Positions 44,283 through 52,537 of a stretch of 64,000 nt of DNA are shown piece by piece. The notes under the pieces are model-generated. The model was given only the letters and a program-made list of their open reading frames with translations, did not search any database and had not been told where the DNA came from. The stretch covers positions 1 to 64,000 of the forward strand of contig DATBIM010000063.1 in assembly GCA_036556905.1 (NCBI GenBank), written 5' to 3'. Made by a program: the position numbers and the translations under genes. The DNA is from 40CM-4-69-5 sp036556905. GTDB lineage: Bacteria > Methylomirabilota > Methylomirabilia > Rokubacteriales > CSP1-6. Positions within the stretch are counted from its first letter, which is position 1; each line of letters begins with the position of its first letter.

Positions 44283-45007
44283 GTGACCCTCACCACTGCG
44301 GCGGGCGGCAGGTGGGCCAGCAGCGCGCCCAGGGCATCGGCCAGATACCCAGGGTCCCGCGATTCCAGAGTGACTTTGACCCGATACTCGGGGTTGGCGA
44401 ACTCCGGATAGGAGCCGAGCAACAAGGCCGGGAAATCGCGGAGCAGGGCGTTCAGGTGATCGGCCAGCGTGGACTCCCCGATGCTGACGAAGACGTTCTT
44501 GAGATGGTAGGGCTCGTCCCGGAACCGCTCGCGAACGGCGGCGAACTTCTGCCGGAAGATCTCCGGCACCCCGGGCAGGATGTAGACATTGCCGGCCACG
44601 ATGGTCGGGAAGCGCAGCGTCTCGCCACCGACCAGCTCGGCGCCCTGCGGGACCTCAGCCATCTTGAGGTGGGTCTCGGTCAGGCGATCACCGTAGTAGC
44701 GCCGGAGCAGCTCCACCAGCTGGGGGTGTCGGACGACCGGAACGCCCAGGGCCCGGGCCACGCCCTCCATCGTCACATCGTCGTGGGTCGGGCCCACCCC
44801 CCCGGACGTGAAGACGATATCCCAGGCCCGCGCGCACGCGGCGAGCTCAGCGGCGATGACCTCGACCTCATCGGGGACGACGCTGACCCGGCGGACGTCC
44901 ACGCCGAGCTCGCGAAGCTCACGACACAGATACGGCGCGTTGGCATCGGCGATCTTGCCCGAGAGGATCTCGTTGCCGATCAGCACGATGGCGGCGGTCT
45001 TCGCCAT
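44279..45007 (-). CDS. CinA-like MoCF-domain protein
   Basis: 242 aa, the N-terminal CinA/MoCF half only. IGNEILSGKIADANAPYLC, FTSGGVGPTHDD and the LPGVPEIFR motif are typical. Full CinA has a C-terminal nicotinamide-nucleotide amidase domain, absent here, so the likely activity is the N-terminal ADP-ribose/NMN-linked pyrophosphatase. TAGAAT lies 9 nt before the ATG, divergent from uppP. Confidence 0.86.
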   Translation of the reverse strand: MAKTAAIVLIGNEILSGKIADANAPYLCRELRELGVDVRRVSVVPDEVEVIAAELAACARAWDIVFTSGGVGPTHDDVTMEGVARALGVPVVRHPQLVELLRRYYGDRLTETHLKMAEVPQGAELVGGETLRFPTIVAGNVYILPGVPEIFRQKFAAVRERFRDEPYHLKNVFVSIGESTLADHLNALLRDFPALLLGSYPEFANPEYRVKVTLESRDPGYLADALGALLAHLPPAAVVRVT

Positions 45008-45016
45008 GCTGCGGGG

Positions 45017-45086
45017 ATTCTACGCCGCGGTCCCCGGGGCTGTCGATGCGCCCGGCCCCGGCCGGCCGGCGCCGCGATGCTAGAAT
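45017..45086. promoter_or_regulatory. Divergent -10 boxes between cinA and uppP
   Basis: Minus-strand TAGAAT (45022-45017), 9 nt from the cinA ATG, and plus-strand TAGAAT (45081-45086), 9 nt from the uppP ATG. Both give leaders of 0-3 nt. Confidence 0.45.
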
Positions 45087-45095
45087 GACGCGCCC

Positions 45096-45881
45096 ATGGA
45101 CTACACCCAGGCCGCGGTGCTCGGGATCGTCCAGGGCTTGACCGAGTTCCTGCCCGTCTCCTCGTCCGGCCATCTCATCCTCGTGCCCAGGGTGCTGGGC
45201 TGGCCGGATCAGGGGCTTGCCGTCGACGCCGCGGTCCACCTCGGCACGCTGGGCGCGCTGCTCGCCTACTTCCGCCGCGAGTTGCTGGCGCTGCTTTCCG
45301 GGACCCTCTCTCGGCGTCTGGCCTTCGCCCTCGTGTTGGCCACGGTGCCGGCGGGGCTGGCCGGCCTGGCCTTCGACCGGCTCATCGAGAGCCATCTGCG
45401 ATCCCCGCTGGTGGTCGCGGCCACCACGGCCTTCTGGGCCCTCGTGATGGAGTTTGCCGACCGCCGGGCCGCATCCCCACCGCCGGCGGGCGAGCCGTTG
45501 GAGCGCGTGGCCGTGGGGACGGCGTTCGCGATCGGCTGTGCGCAGGCGCTGGCCCTGGTGCCCGGCACCTCGCGATCGGGAATCACCATCACGGCCGGAC
45601 TCCTCGGTCGTCTTGACCGGGCGACCGCCGCGCGATTCGCCTTCCTGCTCGGGATTCCCATCACGGCGGCGGCCGGCCTGGTCAAGACGGTCCAGCTCTT
45701 CCGCATGGGACTGCCGCCGGGGGAAACCGGGCCGCTGGTCGCCGCGATCCTGGCTGCGCTCGTGAGCGGGTGGCTCGCCGTGTGGTTTCTGGTGACCTAT
45801 CTCAGGCGGCGGTCGCTCCGGCCGTTCGTGATCTACCGGTTGATCCTGGCCGCCGCCATCCTGGCCCTCGCGGTCGCGTAG
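45096..45881 (+). CDS. uppP: Undecaprenyl-diphosphate phosphatase UppP/BacA
   Basis: 261 aa, about eight membrane helices. Catalytic motifs EFLPVSSSGH (17-26) and PGTSRSG (about 154-160). Removes phosphate from undecaprenyl diphosphate to recycle the carrier for peptidoglycan and other polymers. The neighbouring GT2 gene uses the same lipid pool. It converges with the HlyD gene with only 33 nt between, and no terminator is visible. Confidence 0.95.
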   Translation: MDYTQAAVLGIVQGLTEFLPVSSSGHLILVPRVLGWPDQGLAVDAAVHLGTLGALLAYFRRELLALLSGTLSRRLAFALVLATVPAGLAGLAFDRLIESHLRSPLVVAATTAFWALVMEFADRRAASPPPAGEPLERVAVGTAFAIGCAQALALVPGTSRSGITITAGLLGRLDRATAARFAFLLGIPITAAAGLVKTVQLFRMGLPPGETGPLVAAILAALVSGWLAVWFLVTYLRRRSLRPFVIYRLILAAAILALAVA

Positions 45882-45914
45882 TCCGTCGACGCGCCGCGGG
45901 GGTGGCGCTACACC

Positions 45915-47189
45915 TCACTGGAAGTGGATCGTGACCGCCACCGACATGCCGGCGCGCAGGGTATGCGGCTTGGACGTTTCCCCCGACGACAGGACGATCT
46001 TGATGGGCACCCGCTGGACGACCTTGACCCAGTTACCGCTCGCGTTCTCGGGCGGCAGGATCGAGAAGCGCGAGCCGGTGCCGGCGCTGATCGAATCCAC
46101 GGTGCCTCGGTAGAGCCGGTCGGGAAAGGTGTCGACCACGATGTCGGCCACCATCCCCGGGCGCACCCGACGCAGCTGGGTCTCCTTGAAGTTGGCCACC
46201 ACCCAGACATCGTGCAGCGCCACCAGGGCGAGCAGCGGCTGCCCGCTCTGGACCACCTGCCCTACTTCCACCGCCTTGCGGGTCACCACTCCGGCGAGGG
46301 GCGCCCGGACCTCGGTGTACTCGAGGTTCAGCAGGGCCAGCGCGAGGTCGGCTTCCGCTTCCCGGAGCTGCGCCTGGGCCAGGTCGCGCTCGGCTTCACG
46401 GACCCGCACCTCCTGGCCCAGGGCCTCGGCCTGCTGGTTCTGGGCGTGGGCATCGACGGCTCGGGCCTGCGCTGTCCGCAAGCCTAACTGCTGCGGCTCG
46501 AAGCCCGCCTCGCGCATGCGGGCGTCGGCCTCGGCCGTCTCGAGATCTCGCTGCGCCTGGGCCACCCGCTCGTAGGCACCGGTGAGCTGGGCCTGGGCGG
46601 CGTGCGCCTCGGTTTCGGCGTGATCGACGAATTGCCTGGCCACCAGCTCCTTGGCGGCGAGCTCCCGCGCGCGCTCCAGGTCCCGGGTGGCGCGATCGCG
46701 AAAGGCCCGCAAGCGATCGCGCTCGGCCACGGCCGAGGCCAGCGCCGCGCGCCGTGCCTCCACGACGGACCGGCTGGCCTCAACCATGCGCGTGGCCGAT
46801 TCGGTGGCGGCCTCGGCGCGGATGGTGGCGGCGTGGGCCTGGGTGCGCTGGCTGGCGGCCAGCTCGCGCACGTGGCCGACACGCGCACTGGCCACCTGGA
46901 AGCGACGCTCGGCAATGGCCACCGCGGCCCGCGCCTGCGCGGCCTTGGCCCGCCAGTCCCGATCGTCGAGCCGGAACAGCACCTGCCCGACGGGCACCGA
47001 TTGGTTGTCGCTCACGAGAACCTCGACGACCTGCCCGGGGATCTTGGCGCTGACCGGTGCCACCACGCCTTCGACGTAGGCATCGTCGGTGAAGATGCTG
47101 AGCCGCGACCGGTGCCACGCCCAACCCGCCCAGGCGAGACCTCCGAGGAGGAGAAAGATCGCACCCGCGACAACGGCACGGCGCCTCAC
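45915..47189 (-). CDS. HlyD/EmrA-type membrane fusion (periplasmic adaptor) protein
   Basis: 424 aa. One N-terminal membrane helix (about 5-24), biotinyl-lipoyl halves (AKIPGQVVEV and APLAGVVTRKAVEVGQVVQSGQ), a long alpha-hairpin coiled coil (about 95-270, rich in Ala, Glu and Arg) and beta-barrel DTFPDRLYRGTVDSI. It would link an inner-membrane pump to an outer-membrane channel, but no pump gene is adjacent, so its partner is elsewhere. TATGTT lies 11 nt before the GTG start. Confidence 0.86.
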   Translation of the reverse strand: MRRRAVVAGAIFLLLGGLAWAGWAWHRSRLSIFTDDAYVEGVVAPVSAKIPGQVVEVLVSDNQSVPVGQVLFRLDDRDWRAKAAQARAAVAIAERRFQVASARVGHVRELAASQRTQAHAATIRAEAATESATRMVEASRSVVEARRAALASAVAERDRLRAFRDRATRDLERARELAAKELVARQFVDHAETEAHAAQAQLTGAYERVAQAQRDLETAEADARMREAGFEPQQLGLRTAQARAVDAHAQNQQAEALGQEVRVREAERDLAQAQLREAEADLALALLNLEYTEVRAPLAGVVTRKAVEVGQVVQSGQPLLALVALHDVWVVANFKETQLRRVRPGMVADIVVDTFPDRLYRGTVDSISAGTGSRFSILPPENASGNWVKVVQRVPIKIVLSSGETSKPHTLRAGMSVAVTIHFQ

Positions 47190-47247
47190 ATCTCAGTCCT
47201 AACATACAGGCTGCAGGGTTGCCACCCGGCGGAGCCGGAGCACGGAA

Positions 47248-47961
47248 TCACGCGGCGAGAAATTTGAGCAGCCACTGGAGGCTCCGCGCCAGCGCTTCCT
47301 GGCGGTGGGCGGGGTCGGTCAGGCGGTGGTCGGCTCCGGGAATGAGGACGAGGTCGCAGGGCTCGCCGGCGCGGGCAAAGAGGCTCGTGCCGTGCTCCAC
47401 ACCCACCAGGTCATCGGCCTCGGCCTGGATGACGAGGTGCCGGACCACCCCGGCCGGGGCCTCGGTGTATACCCCCGCTGCGAGCTCTCTCAAGAAGTCG
47501 TCGCCGAGTGATGGCTGGCGGCCGGGCGCGGCGGCGGCCAGCTCGTCGAGATTCGCGGGGGCATTCCACGTCACGATCGCGGGCGCGTCCCGCCGCTCGG
47601 CGGCCAGGTGCAGGGCAACGTAGCCGCCCAGGCTCGAGCCGAGTAACCCGATGCGGCCGTTGAGGCGCCGGTGCAGGGCCAGGTACGTGAGAACGGCCCG
47701 CCCGTCCTCGAGGCGGGTGCCGATCGTGGAGTCCTGCTCGGATCCGGTCGATCCCCCGGAGCCCCGGAAGTCGAAGCGGGCCAGGGCCAGTCCGGCCGCC
47801 GGCAGCTCGGCGCCCAGCCGGAGGTACTTGTCGCTGTCCTTGGAGGCGCGCAGGCCGTGACAGGCGAGCACCAGGGGCACTCGCTCACGTCCCTCGGGCA
47901 GGTGCAGCGCGAGCGCGAGCCGAGCGCCGGGCAGCGGGACGACGTGATGCTCCTCGATCAT
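47248..47961 (-). CDS. Alpha/beta hydrolase (bem46/dienelactone type)
   Basis: 237 aa. Oxyanion-hole ACHGLRASKDSDKY region, nucleophile Ser in LLGSSLGGY, acid near VQAEADDLV and His in GADHRLTD. No signal peptide, so cytoplasmic. Likely an esterase or lipase; substrate unknown. Preceded by a family A hairpin repeat. Confidence 0.85.
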   Translation of the reverse strand: MIEEHHVVPLPGARLALALHLPEGRERVPLVLACHGLRASKDSDKYLRLGAELPAAGLALARFDFRGSGGSTGSEQDSTIGTRLEDGRAVLTYLALHRRLNGRIGLLGSSLGGYVALHLAAERRDAPAIVTWNAPANLDELAAAAPGRQPSLGDDFLRELAAGVYTEAPAGVVRHLVIQAEADDLVGVEHGTSLFARAGEPCDLVLIPGADHRLTDPAHRQEALARSLQWLLKFLAA

Positions 47962-47969
47962 TCGTTAGC

Positions 47970-48034
47970 TTGGAGGGGGGCGCGAGACGCACCCCCCTCC
48001 AAACCTCCCCCACTCGCGCGGGATGCGACGTCCC
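47970..48034. repeat. Hairpin repeat (family A), third copy
   Basis: 47970-48002 is a palindrome with 11-bp outer arms, an inner GCG/CGC pair and the same AGA loop as the copy at 7553. Its tail starts ACCTCCCC and runs through CGCG and TGCGAC, matching the tails at 7582 and 7662. It lies between the hydrolase start and the tatD stop. Confidence 0.7.
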
Positions 48035-48820
48035 TCAGTTCCAGAGCAGGTCGAAGAGGTCGCAGGTGTTGCTGGACAGCCGGGCGATCACGTCTTCGAC
48101 GGGGAGCTGCTTGATCTTGGCGACTTCCTCGGCCACGCGTGCCGCGAACCAGGGCCCCGAGGGGAAGCCCGCGAACTCGCCCTGGTACTGCCAGGGCGCA
48201 TCGCTCTCGACGAGCAGGGCCTCCAGCGGGACTGCGGCCACGAGCTCCCGGTCGCGGTCCCGATACACCACTTCCGGCCCGACCGACACGAAGTAGCCGG
48301 CGTCCACGATCTCCCGCGTCACCGCCAGCGGAGCCTTGTGCCAGTGGAAGACGGCGCGCTCCAGGCCCCGGCGCTTCAAGGCGTCCAGGGCGAGCGCGGC
48401 CGCGCCGTGGGGGGCGTGCAACGCCACCGGCAGGTCGTAGTGCGCGGCAAGGTCGAGCAGACGCTCGAAGCGCCGCCGCCCCTGCGTCAGCACCGACGCC
48501 GGATCGCTCACCGTCGACAGGCAATACCAGGGCAGGCCGATCTCCCCCAGGGCCACGATCCGAGAATGGTGCGCGCGGAGCTGGTCTTCCAGACGCTCGA
48601 GGTCGGCGTCGGTGAGCTGCGGTCGGTCGGGATGGAAGCCCAGGGCCGGCCACACGCCCTTGGGCAGGGTCGCAGCCGCCGTCAGCGTCCGCTGGTTCGT
48701 CTCCAGGTCGCAGCCCACCGCCACCACACCCCAGACGCCGTGGGCCAGGGCCTTCTTCAGCGTCTCGCGGACGTCGCTGAAGGCGGCGTCGTGCAGGTGG
48801 CAATGACTATCGATGATCAT
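48035..48820 (-). CDS. tatD: TatD family metal-dependent hydrolase (DNase)
   Basis: 261 aa. Amidohydrolase-type metal ligands DSHCHLHD (4-11), the Glu after VALGEIGLPWY, VALHAPHG and the final ESDAPWQY. TatD proteins are 3'-5' exonucleases; despite the name they are not needed for Tat export. Last gene of the tldD-tldE-tatD run. Confidence 0.9.
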   Translation of the reverse strand: MIIDSHCHLHDAAFSDVRETLKKALAHGVWGVVAVGCDLETNQRTLTAAATLPKGVWPALGFHPDRPQLTDADLERLEDQLRAHHSRIVALGEIGLPWYCLSTVSDPASVLTQGRRRFERLLDLAAHYDLPVALHAPHGAAALALDALKRRGLERAVFHWHKAPLAVTREIVDAGYFVSVGPEVVYRDRDRELVAAVPLEALLVESDAPWQYQGEFAGFPSGPWFAARVAEEVAKIKQLPVEDVIARLSSNTCDLFDLLWN

Positions 48821-48835
48821 CGCGCGCCTCCGCGC

Positions 48836-50182
48836 TCAGTTCCCCGCGACCACCATACGAGCGATCCTCACCGTGGGCGACGCCGTACGGTCCCGCAGCA
48901 CCAGGTCGTTGCCGACACCGTCGATCGCCATCAGCATGTCCAGGAGATTTCCCGCGATCGTGATCTCCTCCACCGGATAGGCGAGCCGGCCGTTCTCGAT
49001 CCACAGGCCGGCCGCCCCCCGCGAATAGTCGCCGGTCACGCCGTTGACGCCGAAGCCGATGAGCTCGGTGACGTAGAGGCCGCTCGGCACGGAGCCGATC
49101 AGCTCTTCGGGGGTCGCCCGGCCCGGCAGCAGCATGAGGTTCGTCGGGACCACCGTGATCCCGCTGCCGTCACGGGCCGCGTGATGGGTGGAGGTCCGCC
49201 CCAGCTTCCGCGCGCTGTAGCTGTCGAGCAGGTATGACTCCAGCACTCCCTCGCGAACAACGACGGTGCGCCGGGTGGGCAAGCCCTCCCCGTCGAAGGG
49301 GCGCGAGCCCAGCGCGCCGGGCAGCGTTCCGTCGTCGACGATGGTGACGGCCGGGGCAGCGATGCGCGCCCCCAGGCGGTCACACAGGAAGGAGGCGCGG
49401 CGGTAGAGACTGGGTCCGGCGGCAGCGCCAGCGATGGTCCGCACGAGGCTCGCGGCAGTCTCGGTGTCGAAGACCACCGGCACCTCCGTGGTCCGCACCT
49501 TGCGCGCGCCCAGCCGCCGTAGCGCGCGCGCGGCGGCCACGCGCCCCACCGCTTCGGGAGCGTCCAGGCGAGCCCGCTTGCGGGCCATGGTGTACCAGGC
49601 GTCGCGCTGCATCTCGCCGTCCTGGGCCGCGATGGGCGCCACGCTGAGGCCGAAGCTGGAGGTCGCATACTCGGCGGCGAAGCCCGCCGCCGTCGCGTAC
49701 GCGTAGCGAGCCTGGCGGTCCCAGCACTCGGCGCCGTCGGAGTTCGTCAGCCGGGGGTCGAGCGCGAGAGCGGCCGCCTCGGCCCGGCGGGCGATATCGA
49801 TCTTGGCCTCGGGGAGCAGGTCGTGGCCGTCCTCGTCGTGAAGGTCGAGGGCCGGGAGCCTGGCGACGAGATCGCCGGGATCGGGCAGACCGGCGCAGGG
49901 ATCCTCGGCCGTGACCCGGGCCAGGCCGGTCGCCTCCTCGATCACCCGCTCCAGCGACGCCGGCGACAGGTCGGAGGTCGACGCCGCCGCCGAGGCCTGA
50001 CCGGAAAACACCCGCAGGGATAGGCGATGGTCACGGGCGTGCGCCACCGTGTCCACCTCACCCAGGCGCACGGTGGCGCTGAAGTGCTGCTCCTCGACCA
50101 GGAAGGCGTCCGCCGAGGTGGCGCCGCGCTTGACGGCCCCCTCGAGAACGGAGCCGAGCAGGTCGGTGATCGACTCGCTCAT
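48836..50182 (-). CDS. TldE/PmbA metalloprotease partner (second pair)
   Basis: 448 aa, the length of E. coli PmbA. Blocks VPVVFDTETAASLVRTIAGA, SRPFDGEGLPTRRT and GFGVNGVTGDYSRGAAGLWIENG are typical of TldE. No HExxxH. It forms a heterodimer with the TldD encoded upstream, which overlaps as ATGA (50179-50182). TldD/TldE degrade unfolded peptides and mature some RiPPs; no precursor gene is seen. Confidence 0.9.
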   Translation of the reverse strand: MSESITDLLGSVLEGAVKRGATSADAFLVEEQHFSATVRLGEVDTVAHARDHRLSLRVFSGQASAAASTSDLSPASLERVIEEATGLARVTAEDPCAGLPDPGDLVARLPALDLHDEDGHDLLPEAKIDIARRAEAAALALDPRLTNSDGAECWDRQARYAYATAAGFAAEYATSSFGLSVAPIAAQDGEMQRDAWYTMARKRARLDAPEAVGRVAAARALRRLGARKVRTTEVPVVFDTETAASLVRTIAGAAAGPSLYRRASFLCDRLGARIAAPAVTIVDDGTLPGALGSRPFDGEGLPTRRTVVVREGVLESYLLDSYSARKLGRTSTHHAARDGSGITVVPTNLMLLPGRATPEELIGSVPSGLYVTELIGFGVNGVTGDYSRGAAGLWIENGRLAYPVEEITIAGNLLDMLMAIDGVGNDLVLRDRTASPTVRIARMVVAGN

Positions 50183-51624
50183 ACCTGCGTCCCGCCCACG
50201 GTCATCCCGTCGATGCGGATGGTGGGGAGGCCGACTCCCACCGGGACGGACTGCCCGTCCTTGCCGCAGGTGCCGATCCCCTCGTCGAGCTGGAGGTCAG
50301 CCCCGACCCGACTCACTCGGGTCAGCGCGTCGGGGCCGTTGCCGATCAGCGTGGCTCCCTTGACGGGGACGGTGACCCGACCGCCTTCGATCAGGTATGC
50401 CTCGCTGGCCGAGAAGACGAACTTCCCGCTGGTGATATCGACCTGCCCACCACCGAAGGCCACGGCATAGAGACCGTGGTCGACCGAGCCGATGATGTCC
50501 TCGGGCGACTCCTCGCCGGCCAGCATGAAGGTATTCGTCATGCGCGGCATGGGCGGGTGGGCGTACGACTCGCGCCGACCGTTGCCGGTCGGCGCCATGC
50601 CCATCAGGCGGGCGTTGAGCTTGTCCTGCATGTAGCCCCGGAGCACGCCCCTGTCGATCAACAGCGTGCGCGAGGTCGGCGTGCCCTCGTCGTCCACGTT
50701 CAGCGAGCCGCGCCGGTTGGGAAGCGTGCCGTCGTCGACGACGGTGACCAGGTCGGACGCCACCTTCTGACCCAGCCGACCGGCGAAGGCCGAGACACCC
50801 TTGCGGTTGAAGTCTCCCTCCAGCCCGTGGCCGATCGCCTCGTGCAGCAGGATGCCCGGCCAACCCGGGCCCAGGACGACCGTCATGGTCCCGGCCGGCG
50901 TCTCCACGGCGCGGAGCTTGAGCGTGGCCTGACGCGTCGCTTCTCCGGCGAAGCGCCTCCAGCGCTCGTGTTCCAGGTAGTAGTCGAAGGGCACGCGCCC
51001 GCCGCCGCCGTACGTGCCCACCTCGCGCTTGGTTCCCTCCTCGGCGATCACGGTGACGTTGAGCCGGGTGAGGGGTCGGATGTCCCCCACGCTCCATCCG
51101 GAGGCGGTGACGACGAGCACGACGACATCCTCGCTGGCGAGCGTCACGATGACCTGGCGCACGCGAGGGTCGGCCGCCCGCGCGGCCTGGTCGATTGATT
51201 TCAGGAGCTCGAGCTTGCCGCCCAGGCCGGTGGCGATGGGCGACTCGGCCAGCGAGTAGAGATCGTGCGGGCGCCCGCCGCCGACCGCCACCACCGCGGA
51301 GGATGAGGAGTCCGCGGCGATGGCCCGGGCCTGGCGCGCCGCCTCCTCCAGGTGGCGCACCGAGATGTCATCGGTGTGCGCGTAGCCGGTACGGCTGCCC
51401 GACTGGGCCCGGACGCCTGCCCCCTGGCTGACGTGGCGGGACGCCTTCTTCACCACGCTTTCCTCGAGCACCAGCTCCTCGCTGATCCGGTACTCGAGGT
51501 ACACGTCGGCGTCGTCGGCTCGGCCGGCCAGCGTCGAGCCGAGCATGCGCTCCAGCAAGCCCGGCGTGACGGCGAAGCGATCGGCGAAGAAGCGCTCGGG
51601 GTGAGCGCGCAAGAGGCCGGTCAT
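50179..51624 (-). CDS. tldD: TldD metalloprotease (second pair)
   Basis: 481 aa, same length as E. coli TldD. Zinc motif LHEAIGHGLEGDFN, then LGQKVASDLVTVVDDG and the C-terminal NGPDALTRVSRVG and GTCGKDGQSV blocks including the third zinc ligand Cys. The first gene of the tldD-tldE-tatD run, with a predicted promoter 36 nt upstream. Confidence 0.92.
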   Translation of the reverse strand: MTGLLRAHPERFFADRFAVTPGLLERMLGSTLAGRADDADVYLEYRISEELVLEESVVKKASRHVSQGAGVRAQSGSRTGYAHTDDISVRHLEEAARQARAIAADSSSSAVVAVGGGRPHDLYSLAESPIATGLGGKLELLKSIDQAARAADPRVRQVIVTLASEDVVVLVVTASGWSVGDIRPLTRLNVTVIAEEGTKREVGTYGGGGRVPFDYYLEHERWRRFAGEATRQATLKLRAVETPAGTMTVVLGPGWPGILLHEAIGHGLEGDFNRKGVSAFAGRLGQKVASDLVTVVDDGTLPNRRGSLNVDDEGTPTSRTLLIDRGVLRGYMQDKLNARLMGMAPTGNGRRESYAHPPMPRMTNTFMLAGEESPEDIIGSVDHGLYAVAFGGGQVDITSGKFVFSASEAYLIEGGRVTVPVKGATLIGNGPDALTRVSRVGADLQLDEGIGTCGKDGQSVPVGVGLPTIRIDGMTVGGTQV

Positions 51625-51660
51625 CGATCGACTCTCCGGGGGTCGGTCACGGAGGGACCA

Positions 51661-51689
51661 ATCGTAGCCCGGCCCCCCCGGGACCCCAA
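51661..51689 (-). promoter_or_regulatory. Predicted sigma-70-type promoter of tldD-tldE-tatD
   Basis: Minus strand: TTGGGG (51689-51684), 17-bp G/C-rich spacer, TACGAT (51666-51661), 36 nt before the tldD ATG. The rest of the 108-nt gap after the BtuF-like gene shows nothing else. Confidence 0.4.
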
Positions 51690-51732
51690 CTTTTTTAGGG
51701 TTGAGTCCGAAGCCTGCCTAAAGCTTACGCTT

Positions 51733-52536
51733 CTAACCATTCGCTTGAAAGGCCTGGATGATGTCGTGGATCCGTCGCAACCCCACCATCAGCGAGGGTC
51801 CCGGGGCGAGCACGTCGCTGCCCGCGATCTCGTGAATCTGACCGCGCTTGACCGCGGTGATTGATTGCCAGCCCGGGCGGCCGGCGATCGCGTCCCGGTC
51901 GACGGGCTTGCCGCACCACGAGGCGAGGATGATCTGGGGGTCGCGGCGCACGACCTCCTCGCTCGGCACCACCCGCTCGAGGGCCCGCCCCTGGGCGCGG
52001 AGCTCGGCGAACACGTCCCGGCCTCCGGCGATCTCGATCAGCTCCGACGCCCAGCGGATGCCGGTGATCAACGGCTCCGGCCACTCTTCGAAGTACACCC
52101 GGGGCCGATCGGGCCACACGGACGAGTACTCGCGCACCTGCTTCACCTCGTCGCGGATGTCCTGGACGAGCTCGCGGGCCGCCGGCTCGCAGCCCAGGGC
52201 CCCACCGATGGTCAGGATGGTCCGGAGCACGTCGTCGAAGGAGCGCTGGTTCGTGCACAGGACCGCGACCCCGGCGGCGACCAGCTCGCCCACGATGTCC
52301 TTCTGCAAATCGGAGAAGGCCAGGACGAGATCGGGCTCGAGGGCGAGGATCTTGTCGAGCCGGAAGGTGGTGAAGCCACCGACCCGGGCCCGTTCGCGGG
52401 CCGCCTGGGGACGGCGTGCCGTCCCCGGTACCCCGACCACGCGGTCCCCCGCCCCGACCAGGAAGGCGATCTCGGCGGTTTCCGCGGTCAGGCACACGAT
52501 GCGCTGGGGGAAGTCGATGCCGCTCTTGCCGTACAC
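51733..52536 (-). CDS. BtuF-like ABC substrate-binding protein without signal peptide
   Basis: 267 aa. The helical-backbone fold of cobalamin/Fe-siderophore binding proteins with IVCLTAETAEIAFLVG, ILALEPDLVLAF and RDPQIILASWCG. Unlike normal BtuF/FhuD it has no signal peptide or lipobox; no transporter permease or ATPase is next to it. It starts 2 nt after the M20 stop. It could act in the cytoplasm or be mis-started, but no upstream hydrophobic segment fits. Ligand is inferred. Confidence 0.7.
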   Translation of the reverse strand: MYGKSGIDFPQRIVCLTAETAEIAFLVGAGDRVVGVPGTARRPQAARERARVGGFTTFRLDKILALEPDLVLAFSDLQKDIVGELVAAGVAVLCTNQRSFDDVLRTILTIGGALGCEPAARELVQDIRDEVKQVREYSSVWPDRPRVYFEEWPEPLITGIRWASELIEIAGGRDVFAELRAQGRALERVVPSEEVVRRDPQIILASWCGKPVDRDAIAGRPGWQSITAVKRGQIHEIAGSDVLAPGPSLMVGLRRIHDIIQAFQANG

Positions 52537-52537
52537 C

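Noticed and set aside
45915..47189. HlyD protein as partner of the ABC exporter at 41166-42879
   Set aside because: Different operons 3 kb apart with unrelated genes between; a link cannot be shown.
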